A stretch of 64,000 nucleotides of DNA from Ligilactobacillus faecis (GTDB lineage: Bacteria > Bacillota > Bacilli > Lactobacillales > Lactobacillaceae). Both the position numbers and the translations under genes were made by a program. The stretch is taken from the NCBI RefSeq assembly GCF_029889745.1, contig NZ_CP123639.1, positions 934,501-998,500 of the forward strand, in the 5' to 3' direction. Position 1 is the stretch's first letter. The number at the start of each line of letters is the position of its first letter. The notes below the pieces were generated by a model, which was not told where the DNA came from, did no database searches, and worked only from the letters and a program-made list of their open reading frames with translations. This document shows positions 12,001-18,978 of the stretch, piece after piece.

Positions 12001-12357
12001 GGGAGAGTATTGACACCAGATATGAAAGATCAAAGTCAGACAGTATACTATTACACTGCAGGTGAACCAAATGTCACAGAGCCAGCCAAGCCAAACTCCG
12101 TAACACCGACATCTGTTGGAGAGGGGAAAGAAAGTGACCAGAAAGTTCAGGTAAACCAAAGACAAATATCATCGGAAGGTTCAAAACAAGTTTTGGATCA
12201 AAACCAGATCGTGAATCGAGAAGTTGTAGGTGAATTACCACAAACTGGTGATGAAAACGATGAAGAGTCAATGTTACTAGGACTAGGATTGTTGAGTGGA
12301 GCAGCCTTGTTAGGCGCCACAGAACTAGGCCAAAGAAAACGAAGAAAAAGAAACTAG
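1..12357 (+). CDS. Giant mucus-binding-type LPxTG adhesin, 5' partial
   Basis: Cell-wall-anchored surface protein of at least 4118 residues, very likely an adhesin for mucus or host glycans. The frame is open to base 1, so the start and signal peptide lie outside the window. About the first 850 visible residues are non-repetitive. After that come alternating Muc_B2-like modules (YVYGNGPK...SPTIAGYxADK) and MucBP_2-like modules (YVDVYG...DPSVDQNYYVYLTH). Five units of 374 aa each hold two such pairs. Three units of 268 aa hold one Muc_B2-like module, a Pro/Asn/Asp-rich linker (PNDPDPNGPK) and one MucBP_2-like module. A last divergent copy precedes the tail. The C-terminus shows the sortase signal LPQTG, a hydrophobic stretch and a basic end (QRKRRKRN). 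The family assignment is from visible motifs; the ligand is inferred. Confidence 0.9.
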   Translation, partial: PSSAGSGNNQSVYNLGDSLSLYLEAGGSLTKPTSVYKPGVNLDAGGILEGKPNNTATDLSGGYWVEEPKTIYKKVKEPIVYFTIPDQMEVTKIAGSNRFYAVRSAQGEVPEPKISRKYNSDNQEVIILDWTGTGFELGPTDRVGINVQVRSDALNGFDTNRTTETLYAYEDKANNKTLDLYTVAQLQAMGVSTEGLRAYAPNFYSDRNTSWVQVGGDFSNSDLSDSSKTKIVFNDGTSADTIPLLSGTNNGYLRIIAPVEVRPVPLIKGTADVGLSSSGLSYPAQDFIDVNGKKTGLQTLQMGMVNNTADPLKGVISVMNLPQVGVVDGNNPNATQDFTLNVSGPGSLAIDPTNNYVNDAHTMYYSTQLATLSSDGTTLTFEDGSTWSRGQALPSQLKTADQVTDWSTVKSLVLYVPALSASNKIVYQFNAYSPTSEHNMSKKVTLRQVMGYENQLSLIPGTVTDTYATYATLKIVDQDGNQINGYKDVQGKAALDPSTGEYVIENGDLFGEAGKALVLDPPETITGYKFTRNTFSPSTLLQADGSTVVTRVYQVDKARLLEGSLSGTELATATGDPQANTGSNFQEDPTGVSAISFSVTDAQLARKGYHYTITVVDRTGKLLTDKDGRSEYDTLADALVAQGTFDSTSDISGATQNFIVNYVGDFQKAVIISKNDPAKEIPTTIAEAENISPFYNDGVSGGTMFYGADGRPVLSDATTLANGSLAFRRQNYRYTVTAPDGKEYSSLDAALAAKLTFDNTENTGNTDTDIQVYEIKYVEDLQTLRVTVIDDQGTKTDAGYTPVTLVDKQELGNGLSNSEVSASTKSDYENIIERYKAAGYVVVSQDPVPDNYDNDPTVDQTLVVHLRHDTEDKAGSSVTLTEKINYLYASGIHKGDVAAPMYTSQPITFTSVDTIDKVTKEVINTVWSSPQIFVEVQSPTVSGYTPDKAKIESINVTHETPESDLSFTVYYAPEQQVLNYQVIDDTENKELVPVTLLGTGESEANIPLSIYQRYQKIADGYEKQGYIIESMSEIPDKYDSDSSVDQLVVIHLSHGRLEENGETKTIKQTIRYVYGNGPKQGEEAARTYEKDYVFTSRNTLDAVTKAVLTTVWSEPQTTLEVTSPTIAGYVADKTSVGSQSLTHESTDLNDVVTYTAGTQTVKVHYVDVYGVEKGTGYTPTSGTELTAQLQTLTGEADQSYTNTLWNYGQAGYELAEAQPEASAGTFDADPSVDQNYYVYLTHTLRDVEGTPVNVTRVVNYVYSNGTKAGQRAADSVTETKTFVPTYKVDQVTKQNVGDPVWNPATDTFVAVTSPTIAGYTADKAVVEAEMITSASQNSEVTVYYSTNQQVLTYTVIDDGDNGRVLENEVRLAVGASSSVIGASVLQDYQRIINGYVDQGYVLVSQDSLPATFDDNDDVDQNVVIHLNHGRLEENGETKTIKQTIRYVYGNGPKQGEEAARTYEKDYVFTSRNTLDAVTKAVLDTIWSAAQTTSEVTSPTVAGYVADKTSVGSQSLTHESTDLNDVVTYTAGTQTVKVHYVDVYGVEKGTGYTPTSGTELTAQLQTLTGEADQSYTNTLWNYEQAGYELAEAQPEASSGTFDTDPSVDQNYYVYLTHTLRDVEGTPVNVTRVVNYVYSNGPKAGQRAADSVTETKTFVPTYKVDQVTKQNVGDPVWNPATDTFVAVTSPTIAGYTADKAMVEAQTVTSASQNSEVTVYYNANQQVLTYTVIDDGDNGKVLENKVRLAVGDSSSVIGASVLQDYQRIINGYVDQGYVLVSQDSLPATFDDNDDVDQNVVIHLNHGRLEENGETKTIKQTISYVYGNGPKQGEEAARTYTKDYVFTSRNTLDAVTKAVIDTIWSDPQTTLEVTSPTIAGYVADKTSVGSQSLTHESTDLNDVVTYTAGIQTVKVHYVDVYGVEKGTGYTPTSGTELTAQLQTLTGEADQSYTNTLWNYEQAGYELAEAQPEASAGTFDADPSVDQNYYVYLTHTLRDVEGTPVNVTRVVNYVYSNGPKAGQRAADSVTETKTFVPTYKVDQVTKQNVGDPVWNPATDTFVTVTSPTIAGYTADKAVVEAETITSASQNSEVTVYYSANQQVLTYTVIDDGDNGRVLENKVRLAVGASSSVIGASVLQDYQRIINGYVDQGYVLVSQDNLPATFDDNDDVDQNVVIHLNHGRLEENGETKTIKQTIRYVYGNGPKQGEEAARTYEKDYVFTSRNTLDAVTKAVLTTVWSDPQTTLEVTSPTIAGYVADKTSVGSQSLTHESTDLNDVVTYTAGIQTVKVHYVDVYGVEKGTGYTPTSGTELTAQLQTLTGEADQSYTNTLWNYEQAGYELAEAQPEASAGTFDADPSVDQNYYVYLTHTLRDVEGTPVNVTRVVNYVYSNGPKAGQRAANSVTETKTFVSTYKVDQVTKQNVGDPIWNPDTDTFVAVTSPTIAGYTADKAVVEAETITSASQNSEVTVYYSTNQQVLTYTVIDDGDNGKILENKVRLAVGASSSVIGASVLQDYQRIINGYVGQGYVLVSQDRLPATFDDNDDVDQNVVIHLNHGRLEENGETKTIKQTIRYVYGNGPKQGEEAARTYTKNYVFTSRNTLDAVTKAVLTTVWSDPQTTSEVTSPTVAGYVADKTSVGSQSLTHESTDLNDVVTYTAGTQTVKVHYVDVYGVEKGTGYTPTSGTELTAQLQTLTGEADQSYTNTLWNYEQAGYELVEAQPEASTGTFDADPSVDQNYYVYLTHTLRDVEGTPVNVTRVVNYVYSNGPKAGQRAADSVTETKTFVPTYKVDQVTKQNVGDLIWNPATDTFVAVTSPTIAGYTADKAVVEAQTVTSASQNSEVTVYYSANQQVLTYTVIDDGDNGKILENKERLAVGASSSVIGASVLQDYQWIINGYVDKGYVLVSQDRLPATFDDNDDVDQNVVIHLKHGEKPVGPNDPHEPETPVNPNDPDPNGPKWPTKDQYRKDYTSTITYVDEQGNKVAEDNMQTSTWTRTLIIDTVTGEVKNPNEAWTADKSQYDAVKSPVIEGYYADKAVVNAKDTVQENLSEQVVYRPLGKIVPVDPDGNPIPDVPNPQYPNDPTDPSKTTPDQPVPNIPGMTPEVPTITPEDPGKDTKVVYNYDDQKATINYIDETTGQQLGSDSVTGRNNAKIEYTTVGKINELTNKGYVLVSDGFPTDATFDNDKNVDQIFEVILKHGEKPVGPNDPHEPETPVNPNDPDPNGPKWPTKDRYSKEYTATITYVDEQGNKVAEDNMQTSTWTRTLIIDTVTGEIKNPNEAWTADKSQYDAVKSPVIEGYYADKAVVNAKDTVQENLSEQVVYRPLGKIVPVDPDGNPIPDVPNPQYPNDPTDPSKTTPDQPVPNIPGMTPEVPTITPEDPGKDTKVVYNYDDQKATINYIDETTGQQLGSDSVTGRNNAKIEYTTVGKINELTNKGYVLVSDGFPTDATFDNDKNVDQIFEVILKHGEKPVGPNDPHEPETPVNPNDPDPNGPKWPAKDQYRKDYTSTITYVDEQGNKVADDNVQTSTWTRTLIIDTVTGEIKNPNEAWTADKSQYDAVKSPVVEGYYVDKAVVNAKDTVQENLSEQVVYRPLGKIVPVDPDGNPIPDVPNPKYPNDPTDPSKTTPDQPVPNIPGMTPEVPTITPEDPGEDTKVVYNYDDQKATINYIDETTGQQLGSDSVTGRNNAKIEYTTVAKINELTSKGYVLVSDGFPTDATFDNDKNVDQIFEVILKHGRLEENGETKTIKQTINYVYGNGPLKGGQVAQTYEKDYVFTSRNTLDAVTKEVLATTWSPAQTTEAVESPTVAGYVADKATVGATQLDHNSANLKDTINYYVGEQLVTIHYIDVNGAKTKNTGYTPSDGKEITDFIQHLSGEAGTKYSNRLQDYGAKGYELVYAQPEASEGMFDEDTNKQQDYYVYLEHGTKTVTDIPVTVTDTINYVYGNGPHKGEPAFPSSVVEKVFTPTYVIDKVTGETIETVWNGDGTIDPSVVPTLDGYTPDKLVVAGRVLTPDMKDQSQTVYYYTAGEPNVTEPAKPNSVTPTSVGEGKESDQKVQVNQRQISSEGSKQVLDQNQIVNREVVGELPQTGDENDEESMLLGLGLLSGAALLGATELGQRKRRKRN
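3157..8766 (+). repeat. Five in-frame 1122-bp tandem repeats in the adhesin
   Basis: The landmark CCATGGTCGTTTAGAAG recurs at 3159, 4281, 5403, 6525 and 7647, exactly 1122 bp apart, and the equivalent position in the next module type is 8769. Each unit encodes 374 aa (two Muc_B2/MucBP_2 pairs). Units differ by scattered substitutions, with no change in length. Such long near-identical units are substrates for recombination and can collapse in short-read assemblies. Confidence 0.95.
8767..11178 (+). repeat. Three in-frame 804-bp tandem repeats in the adhesin
   Basis: The landmark AAACACGGAGAAAA occurs at 8767, 9571 and 10375, with the next equivalent codon at 11179, a spacing of exactly 804 bp (268 aa). 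Units one and two are almost identical over their central 600 bp. Unit three has more substitutions. Each carries a Pro-rich spacer that is absent from the 1122-bp units. Confidence 0.95.
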
Positions 12358-12456
12358 ATCAATAGGTCAGATTTAATATATTTAAAGGATGACGGGTGGG
12401 TTAGAGGAATTTATTAGTGATCTAGGAACATGTTATAAAAAGGACGTGAGATATTA

Positions 12457-15400
12457 GTGAAAAGGTATAAGTATGATCAATTACGTAAGGCTCAGCCAAA
12501 AAAACTTTATCACAAAATGTATAAGGCGGGTAAAAACTGGGTCGTTATGGGGTTAACCGTAGTTGGCTTTGGAATATTATTTCCATCTTTAGCTAAAGCG
12601 GATACACAAGAAGACGTTCAAAAAACAGAAAATGTCCATGATGATCCAAATGAAGAAATTAAGGAAGGTTCCTTGTCGATACAAGAAAATGATCAAATAA
12701 AGCAATTGGCACCTACTGAGGTGAAAGAAACAGATAAGCCAACTGTGACTTCAGATGATCCTACGAATGATCAACAAGTGGATATGTCTAACGATGCTGA
12801 AGCAGATAAGGGTGTGGTTGAGCAGCCAAGTAGTACCTCACAAGCTGAAGATCCAGTAGAGATGACTGTTGAACCAGTTGTTGTAAAAGCAACTATTAAT
12901 AATGACCAAAATACGGAAGCAATTGAAAATATTTCTACGGAAGCAATTGAAAGAGCACAAGCTGAAAGCCCTGATTATTCAACCCAAAATGCTACACAAG
13001 AGTCTACAGGGGATATTCAAGAACAAGTAGAAACATCTGTAGCAGCTCCAGATCAAGCACAGCAGCCATCTGAAGTTGCGCCAGAGACAGTAGAAAAAAC
13101 TACTCAAAATCAAGTTGCCTTTCGAGTTGCTAGTATGCGTGCCGCTACGCAATCTGTAGTTAACGATACTCCTGATGCAAAAATTGAACAAGAGATCCAA
13201 AAGTATATCAAATCAGGCGTGCTTACAAATGCAGATGTATCGACGACACCTATTTTGCCGAATCCAACACTCTTTGACGATGCAAGCTTGACAGCTCCAC
13301 GACCAATTAAGTCACAAACTAGAACGCTATCATATTATGCTCTCTATTATCCTTTTGTTAAACGTTTACAAGATGCGTATAGTAAAAAAGATTATAAAGA
13401 AGTAATGAATAATCTAGCTATAATGAGAGTTTTTTCGGAGCTTGGAAATCAGGAGCAAACTATTCCGATACAAGAAAGCTTTAAGTATAAGGCCGATACA
13501 GCATTAGCAAGATTCTTCCAATCTTTAGCAGTGATTATCAATGTCGATCAGGATGGCCATATAATCACAGAAACTAGTGGAAGATTAGGGACTGTTAATT
13601 CTATTCTTACAGGAAGTGGTGAGGCGTATCGAGTCGATAGTGGGGCAAAATATGCTCTAGGAGGATTTACTAACGCCGCTCAAGGACCGGCTAAGGCTAA
13701 GCTTGAAATTCAGTTAGGAAAAAATGGGACTGATGACTTATTGGGGTACGATAGTAGTAATGTAGAAACGATTCAGAACAATCCAGCTAAGAAGTTAGGC
13801 CAATATGATTATTTGACTACCGATTATTACCATGCAGATGCTGATCATAATTTAATCAAATATGATGATAATGATCCTAATAAGACGAAGTTTGCAGTTA
13901 CCGACATGTCCAACCCAAAGAACGCCAGCAATAATGATTACACGATAACATTGGTCGTCAATCGTTATGGAAAAGCTGGAGTTGAAAAAGCAACAGTGAC
14001 AACGAAATACGTAGATGAACAAGGGAACGCAGTTACACCAGACAAACAAGTGCAAGTACAAGGGAATGTAGGCGACAAGGTGAAAGTACCAGATGCGCCA
14101 ACAGTTCAAGGACATCATGTAGATAGCATCACTTTCAATGGGACAAAAGTCCAAGCAGGAAGTGAAGTAACACTGAAAGAAACAAATGAATTGACATATA
14201 CGTATGTGAAAGACGAAGAACCAGTGGTACCAGAAGCTAAAACGACAGTGAACTATCAAGCAGATGGCAAAGCAGTGAGCCCACAAGAAAAAGTCGAGCT
14301 AAGAGGACAAGTTGGCGATAAAGTAACAGTGCCGACGGCCCCAGTAGTATCAGGACATCATGTAGATAGCATCACTTTCAATGGGACAAAAGTCCAAGCA
14401 GGAAGTGAAGTAACACTGAAAGAAACAAATGAATTGACATATACGTATGTGAAAGATGAAGAACCAGTGGTACCAGAAGCTAAAACGACAGTGAACTATC
14501 AAGCAGATGGCAAAGCAGTGAGCCCACAAGAAAAAGTCGAGCTAAAAGGACAAGTTGGCGATAAAGTAACAGTGCCGACGGCCCCAGTAGTATCAGGACA
14601 TCATGTAGATAGCATTACTTTCAATGGGACAAAAGTCCAAGCAGGTAGTGAAGTAACACTGAAAGAAACAAATGAATTGACATATACGTATGTGAAAGAT
14701 GAAGAACCAGTGGTACCAGAAGCTAAAACGACAGTGAACTATCAAGCAGATGGCAAAGCAGTGAGCCCACAAGAAAAAGTCGAGCTAAAAGGACAAGTTG
14801 GCGATAAAGTAACAGTGCCGACGGCCCCAGTAGTATCAGGACATCATGTAGATAGCATTACTTTCAATGGGACAAAAGTCCAAGCAGGTAGTGAAGTAAC
14901 ACTGAAAGAAACAAATGAATTGACATATACGTATGTGAAAGATGAAGAACCAGTGGTACCAGAAGCTAAAACGACAGTGAACTATCAAGCAGATGGCAAA
15001 GCAGTGAGCCCACAAGAAAAAGTCGAGCTAAAAGGACAAGTTGGCGATAAAGTAACAGTGCCGACGGCCCCAGTAGTATCAGGACATCATGTAGATAGCA
15101 TCACTTTCAATGGGACAAAAGTCCAAGCAGGTAGTGAAGTAACACTGAAAGAAACAAATGAATTGACATATACGTATGTGAAAGATGAAGAACCAGTGGT
15201 ACCAGAAGCTAAAACGACAGTGAACTATCAAGCAGATGGCAAAGCAGTGAGCCCACAAGAAAAAGTCGAGCTAAAAGGACAAGTTGGCGATAAAGTAACA
15301 GTGCCGACGGCCCCAGTAGTATCAGGACATCATGTAGATAGCATCACTTTCAATGGGACAAAAGTCCAAGCAGGTAGTGAAGTAACACTGAAAGAAACAA

Positions 15401-18400
15401 ATGAATTGACATATACGTATGTGAAAGATGAAGAACCAGTGGTACCAGAAGCTAAAACGACAGTGAACTATCAAGCAGATGGCAAAGCAGTGAGCCCACA
15501 AGAAAAAGTCGAGCTAAAAGGACAAGTTGGCGATAAAGTAACAGTGCCGACGGCCCCAGTAGTATCAGGACATCATGTAGATAGCATTACTTTCAATGGG
15601 ACAAAAGTCCAAGCAGGTAGTGAAGTAACACTGAAAGAAACAAATGAATTGACATATACGTATGTGAAAGATGAAGAACCAGTGGTACCAGAAGCTAAAA
15701 CGACAGTGAACTATCAAGCAGATGGCAAAGCAGTGAGCCCACAAGAAAAAGTCGAGCTAAAAGGACAAGTTGGCGATAAAGTAACAGTGCCGACGGCCCC
15801 AGTAGTATCAGGACATCATGTAGATAGCATCACTTTCAATGGGACAAAAGTCCAAGCAGGAAGTGAAGTAACACTGAAAGAAACAAATGAATTGACATAT
15901 ACGTATGTGAAAGACGAAGAACCAGTGGTACCAGAAGCTAAAACGACAGTGAACTATCAAGCAGATGGCAAAGCAGTGAGCCCACAAGAAAAAGTCGAGC
16001 TAAGAGGACAAGTTGGCGATAAAGTAACAGTGCCGACGGCCCCAGTAGTATCAGGACATCATGTAGATAGCATCACTTTCAATGGGACAAAAGTCCAAGC
16101 AGGAAGTGAAGTAACACTGAAAGAAACAAATGAATTGACATATACGTATGTGAAAGATGAAGAACCAGTGGTACCAGAAGCTAAAACGACAGTGAACTAT
16201 CAAGCAGATGGCAAAGCAGTGAGCCCACAAGAAAAAGTCGAGCTAAAAGGACAAGTTGGCGATAAAGTAACAGTGCCGACGGCCCCAGTAGTATCAGGAC
16301 ATCATGTAGATAGCATTACTTTCAATGGGACAAAAGTCCAAGCAGGTAGTGAAGTAACACTGAAAGAAACAAATGAATTGACATATACGTATGTGAAAGA
16401 TGAAGAACCAGTGGTACCAGAAGCTAAAACGACAGTGAACTATCAAGCAGATGGCAAAGCAGTGAGCCCACAAGAAAAAGTCGAGCTAAAAGGACAAGTT
16501 GGCGATAAAGTAACAGTGCCGACGGCCCCAGTAGTATCAGGTCATCATGTAGATAGCATTACTTTCAATGGGACAAAAGTCCAAGCAGGAAGTGAAGTAA
16601 CACTGAAAGAAACAAATGAATTGACATATACGTATGTGAAAGATGAAGAACCAGTGGTACCAGAAGCTAAAACGACAGTGAACTATCAAGCAGATGGCAA
16701 AGCAGTGAGCCCACAAGAAAAAGTCGAGCTAAAAGGACAAGTTGGCGATAAAGTAACAGTGCCGACGGCCCCAGTAGTATCAGGACATCATGTAGATAGC
16801 ATCACTTTCAATGGGACAAAAGTCCAAGCAGGTAGTGAAGTAACACTGAAAGAAACAAATGAATTGACATATACGTATGTGAAAGATGAAGAACCAGTGG
16901 TACCAGAAGCTAAAACGACAGTGAACTATCAAGCAGATGGCAAAGCAGTGAGCCCACAAGAAAAAGTCGAGCTAAAAGGACAAGTTGGCGATAAAGTAAC
17001 AGTGCCGACGGCCCCAGTAGTATCAGGACATCATGTAGATAGCATCACTTTCAATGGGACAAAAGTCCAAGCAGGTAGTGAAGTAACACTGAAAGAAACA
17101 AATGAATTGACATATACGTATGTGAAAGATGAAGAACCAGTGGTACCAGAAGCTAAAACGACAGTGAACTATCAAGCAGATGGCAAAGCAGTGAGCCCAC
17201 AAGAAAAAGTCGAGCTAAAAGGACAAGTTGGCGATAAAGTAACAGTGCCGACGGCCCCAGTAGTATCAGGACATCATGTAGATAGCATTACTTTCAATGG
17301 GACAAAAGTCCAAGCAGGTAGTGAAGTAACACTGAAAGAAACAAATGAATTGACATATACGTATGTGAAAGATGAAGAACCAGTGGTACCAGAAGCTAAA
17401 ACGACAGTGAACTATCAAGCAGATGGCAAAGCAGTGAGCCCACAAGAAAAAGTCGAGCTAAAAGGACAAGTTGGCGATAAAGTAACAGTGCCGACGGCCC
17501 CAGTAGTATCAGGACATCATGTAGATAGCATCACTTTCAATGGGACAAAAGTCCAAGCAGGAAGTGAAGTAACACTGAAAGAAACAAATGAATTGACATA
17601 TACGTATGTGAAAGACGAAGAACCAGTGGTACCAGAAGCTAAAACGACAGTGAACTATCAAGCAGATGGCAAAGCAGTGAGCCCACAAGAAAAAGTCGAG
17701 CTAAAAGGACAAGTCGGTGATAAGGTAACAGTACCAGAAGCCCCAACAGTTCAAGGTCATCATGTAGATAGCATCACTTTCAATGGGACAAGAATTCAAG
17801 TAGGTAGTGAAGTAACACTGAAAGAAACGAACGAATTGACATATACGTATGTGAAAGACGAAGAACCAGTGGTACCAGAAGCTAAAACGACAGTGAACTA
17901 TCAAGCAGATGGCAAAGCAGTGAGCCCACAAGAAAAAGTCGAGCTAAAAGGACAAGTCGGTGATAAGGTAACAGTACCAGAAGCCCCAACAGTTCAAGGA
18001 CATCATGTAGATAGCATCACTTTCAATGGGACAAAAGTCCAAGCAGGAAGTGAAGTAACACTGGAAGAAACGAATGAACTGACATATACGTATGTGAAAG
18101 ACGAAGAACCAGTGGTACCAGAAGCTAAAACGACAGTAAACTATCAAGCAGATGGCAAAGCAGTGAGCCCACAAGAAAAAGTCGAGCTAAAAGGACAAGT
18201 TGGCGATAAAGTAACAGTGCCGACGGCCCCAGAAGTATCAGGACATCATGTAGATAGCATCACTTTCAATGGGACAAAAGTCCAAGCAGGAAGTGAAGTA
18301 ACACTGAAAGAAACGAACGAATTGACATATACGTATGTGAAAGATGAAGAACCAGTGGTACCAGAAGCTAAAACGACAGTGAACTATCAAGCAGATGACG

Positions 18401-18675
18401 GTGAAAATCTAGCTAATGAGACCAATGGGACTGTGAATACTGTTTCGAAGGCCACAGATGATACTATGAATAGTCATTCTCAAAAAGTAATTAAGGCTGA
18501 TGCACAAAATTCGCTAAGTGGCGAATTCGCTAAATCAAGTGCTGAACAAAATGACTTACCACAAACGGGAGACAAAGTGGAAGATATGAAAGCAGGTCTT
18601 CTAGGGACATTGCTTGTGGCTCTTGGCGGTTTTCTCGGGGGAAGCGTAGGAAAACGAAAGAATAAGAGTAAGTAA
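12457..18675 (+). CDS. KxYKxGKxW-signal LPxTG adhesin with 18 MucBP-like repeats
   Basis: Second sortase-anchored surface protein (2072 aa), starting at GTG 12457 behind AAAAAGGACG. The N-terminus carries the KxYKxGKxW-type signal (KMYKAGKNW) followed by a hydrophobic segment and AKAD as a possible cleavage region. Residues about 50-230 are acidic and Ser/Thr/Gln-rich. Residues about 230-510 form a non-repetitive region (possible binding head) that I do not recognise. Then come eighteen 81-aa MucBP-like repeats (YVDEQGNAVTP in the first, NYQADGKAVSPQEK later). The tail has LPQTGD, a hydrophobic helix and KRKNKSK. It lies 99 bp after the first adhesin with no evident terminator between them, so cotranscription is possible. 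KxYKxGKxW proteins are often exported by the accessory SecA2/Asp system, but no such genes are in the window. Confidence 0.92.
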   Translation: MKRYKYDQLRKAQPKKLYHKMYKAGKNWVVMGLTVVGFGILFPSLAKADTQEDVQKTENVHDDPNEEIKEGSLSIQENDQIKQLAPTEVKETDKPTVTSDDPTNDQQVDMSNDAEADKGVVEQPSSTSQAEDPVEMTVEPVVVKATINNDQNTEAIENISTEAIERAQAESPDYSTQNATQESTGDIQEQVETSVAAPDQAQQPSEVAPETVEKTTQNQVAFRVASMRAATQSVVNDTPDAKIEQEIQKYIKSGVLTNADVSTTPILPNPTLFDDASLTAPRPIKSQTRTLSYYALYYPFVKRLQDAYSKKDYKEVMNNLAIMRVFSELGNQEQTIPIQESFKYKADTALARFFQSLAVIINVDQDGHIITETSGRLGTVNSILTGSGEAYRVDSGAKYALGGFTNAAQGPAKAKLEIQLGKNGTDDLLGYDSSNVETIQNNPAKKLGQYDYLTTDYYHADADHNLIKYDDNDPNKTKFAVTDMSNPKNASNNDYTITLVVNRYGKAGVEKATVTTKYVDEQGNAVTPDKQVQVQGNVGDKVKVPDAPTVQGHHVDSITFNGTKVQAGSEVTLKETNELTYTYVKDEEPVVPEAKTTVNYQADGKAVSPQEKVELRGQVGDKVTVPTAPVVSGHHVDSITFNGTKVQAGSEVTLKETNELTYTYVKDEEPVVPEAKTTVNYQADGKAVSPQEKVELKGQVGDKVTVPTAPVVSGHHVDSITFNGTKVQAGSEVTLKETNELTYTYVKDEEPVVPEAKTTVNYQADGKAVSPQEKVELKGQVGDKVTVPTAPVVSGHHVDSITFNGTKVQAGSEVTLKETNELTYTYVKDEEPVVPEAKTTVNYQADGKAVSPQEKVELKGQVGDKVTVPTAPVVSGHHVDSITFNGTKVQAGSEVTLKETNELTYTYVKDEEPVVPEAKTTVNYQADGKAVSPQEKVELKGQVGDKVTVPTAPVVSGHHVDSITFNGTKVQAGSEVTLKETNELTYTYVKDEEPVVPEAKTTVNYQADGKAVSPQEKVELKGQVGDKVTVPTAPVVSGHHVDSITFNGTKVQAGSEVTLKETNELTYTYVKDEEPVVPEAKTTVNYQADGKAVSPQEKVELKGQVGDKVTVPTAPVVSGHHVDSITFNGTKVQAGSEVTLKETNELTYTYVKDEEPVVPEAKTTVNYQADGKAVSPQEKVELRGQVGDKVTVPTAPVVSGHHVDSITFNGTKVQAGSEVTLKETNELTYTYVKDEEPVVPEAKTTVNYQADGKAVSPQEKVELKGQVGDKVTVPTAPVVSGHHVDSITFNGTKVQAGSEVTLKETNELTYTYVKDEEPVVPEAKTTVNYQADGKAVSPQEKVELKGQVGDKVTVPTAPVVSGHHVDSITFNGTKVQAGSEVTLKETNELTYTYVKDEEPVVPEAKTTVNYQADGKAVSPQEKVELKGQVGDKVTVPTAPVVSGHHVDSITFNGTKVQAGSEVTLKETNELTYTYVKDEEPVVPEAKTTVNYQADGKAVSPQEKVELKGQVGDKVTVPTAPVVSGHHVDSITFNGTKVQAGSEVTLKETNELTYTYVKDEEPVVPEAKTTVNYQADGKAVSPQEKVELKGQVGDKVTVPTAPVVSGHHVDSITFNGTKVQAGSEVTLKETNELTYTYVKDEEPVVPEAKTTVNYQADGKAVSPQEKVELKGQVGDKVTVPTAPVVSGHHVDSITFNGTKVQAGSEVTLKETNELTYTYVKDEEPVVPEAKTTVNYQADGKAVSPQEKVELKGQVGDKVTVPEAPTVQGHHVDSITFNGTRIQVGSEVTLKETNELTYTYVKDEEPVVPEAKTTVNYQADGKAVSPQEKVELKGQVGDKVTVPEAPTVQGHHVDSITFNGTKVQAGSEVTLEETNELTYTYVKDEEPVVPEAKTTVNYQADGKAVSPQEKVELKGQVGDKVTVPTAPEVSGHHVDSITFNGTKVQAGSEVTLKETNELTYTYVKDEEPVVPEAKTTVNYQADDGENLANETNGTVNTVSKATDDTMNSHSQKVIKADAQNSLSGEFAKSSAEQNDLPQTGDKVEDMKAGLLGTLLVALGGFLGGSVGKRKNKSK
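13996..18369 (+). repeat. Eighteen 243-bp (81-aa) tandem repeats
   Basis: Unit boundaries at the Lys codon of the KTTVNYQADG motif recur at 14239, 14482 and so on to 18370. That gives 17 exact 243-bp steps, preceded by one divergent unit at 13996. Silent markers (GAC or GAT in KDEEP, ATC or ATT in DSITF, GGA or GGT in QAGSE, AGA or AAA in ELxGQ) repeat with a 7-unit period. The last three units drift away from the central consensus. Confidence 0.96.
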
Positions 18676-18700
18676 TGTAGCGTAGTGACTAAAAAATTTT

Positions 18701-18745
18701 AGAAGTTCCATGGAGATAGTTTCGAGCTATCTTCATGGAACTTCT
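18701..18745 (+). terminator. Rho-independent terminator after the second adhesin
   Basis: Long stem: AGAAGTTCCATG pairs with CATGGAACTTCT and AGATAG with CTATCT around a TTTCGAG loop, followed by a T-rich TTGTATCTTTT. It lies 25 bp beyond the stop codon. Confidence 0.85.
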
Positions 18746-18917
18746 TGTATCTTTTCCGACTCTTTGTCAACCACTGTGTAAAATTAAATTTAGATTTAGT
18801 GTTTAAAATGGTTGGCAAGGAATTTTTGATCGCTAAGTTCAGATCATAGTGGTTCAAATTTTCAATGAGTATTTATAAAATTGATATATATATAATGCAG
18901 AGCATAACTATTTTTTG

Positions 18918-18946
18918 TGGTAACGTTTTCTTGGGGGTGTTATACT
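18918..18946 (+). promoter_or_regulatory. Possible cre-like site and -10 ahead of the nitroreductase
   Basis: TGGTAACGTTTTCT (18918-18931) resembles a CcpA cre box with two mismatches, and TATACT (18941-18946) could be a -10 element. The rest of the 18746-18978 gap shows nothing I can name. Confidence 0.25.
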
Positions 18947-18978
18947 TAGCATAACTTCTAAATGAGAGGATGTTAGTG

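Noticed and set aside
13996-18369. Regular direct repeats that could suggest a CRISPR array
   Set aside because: The repeats are 243 bp, adjacent, in frame and coding, with no spacers.
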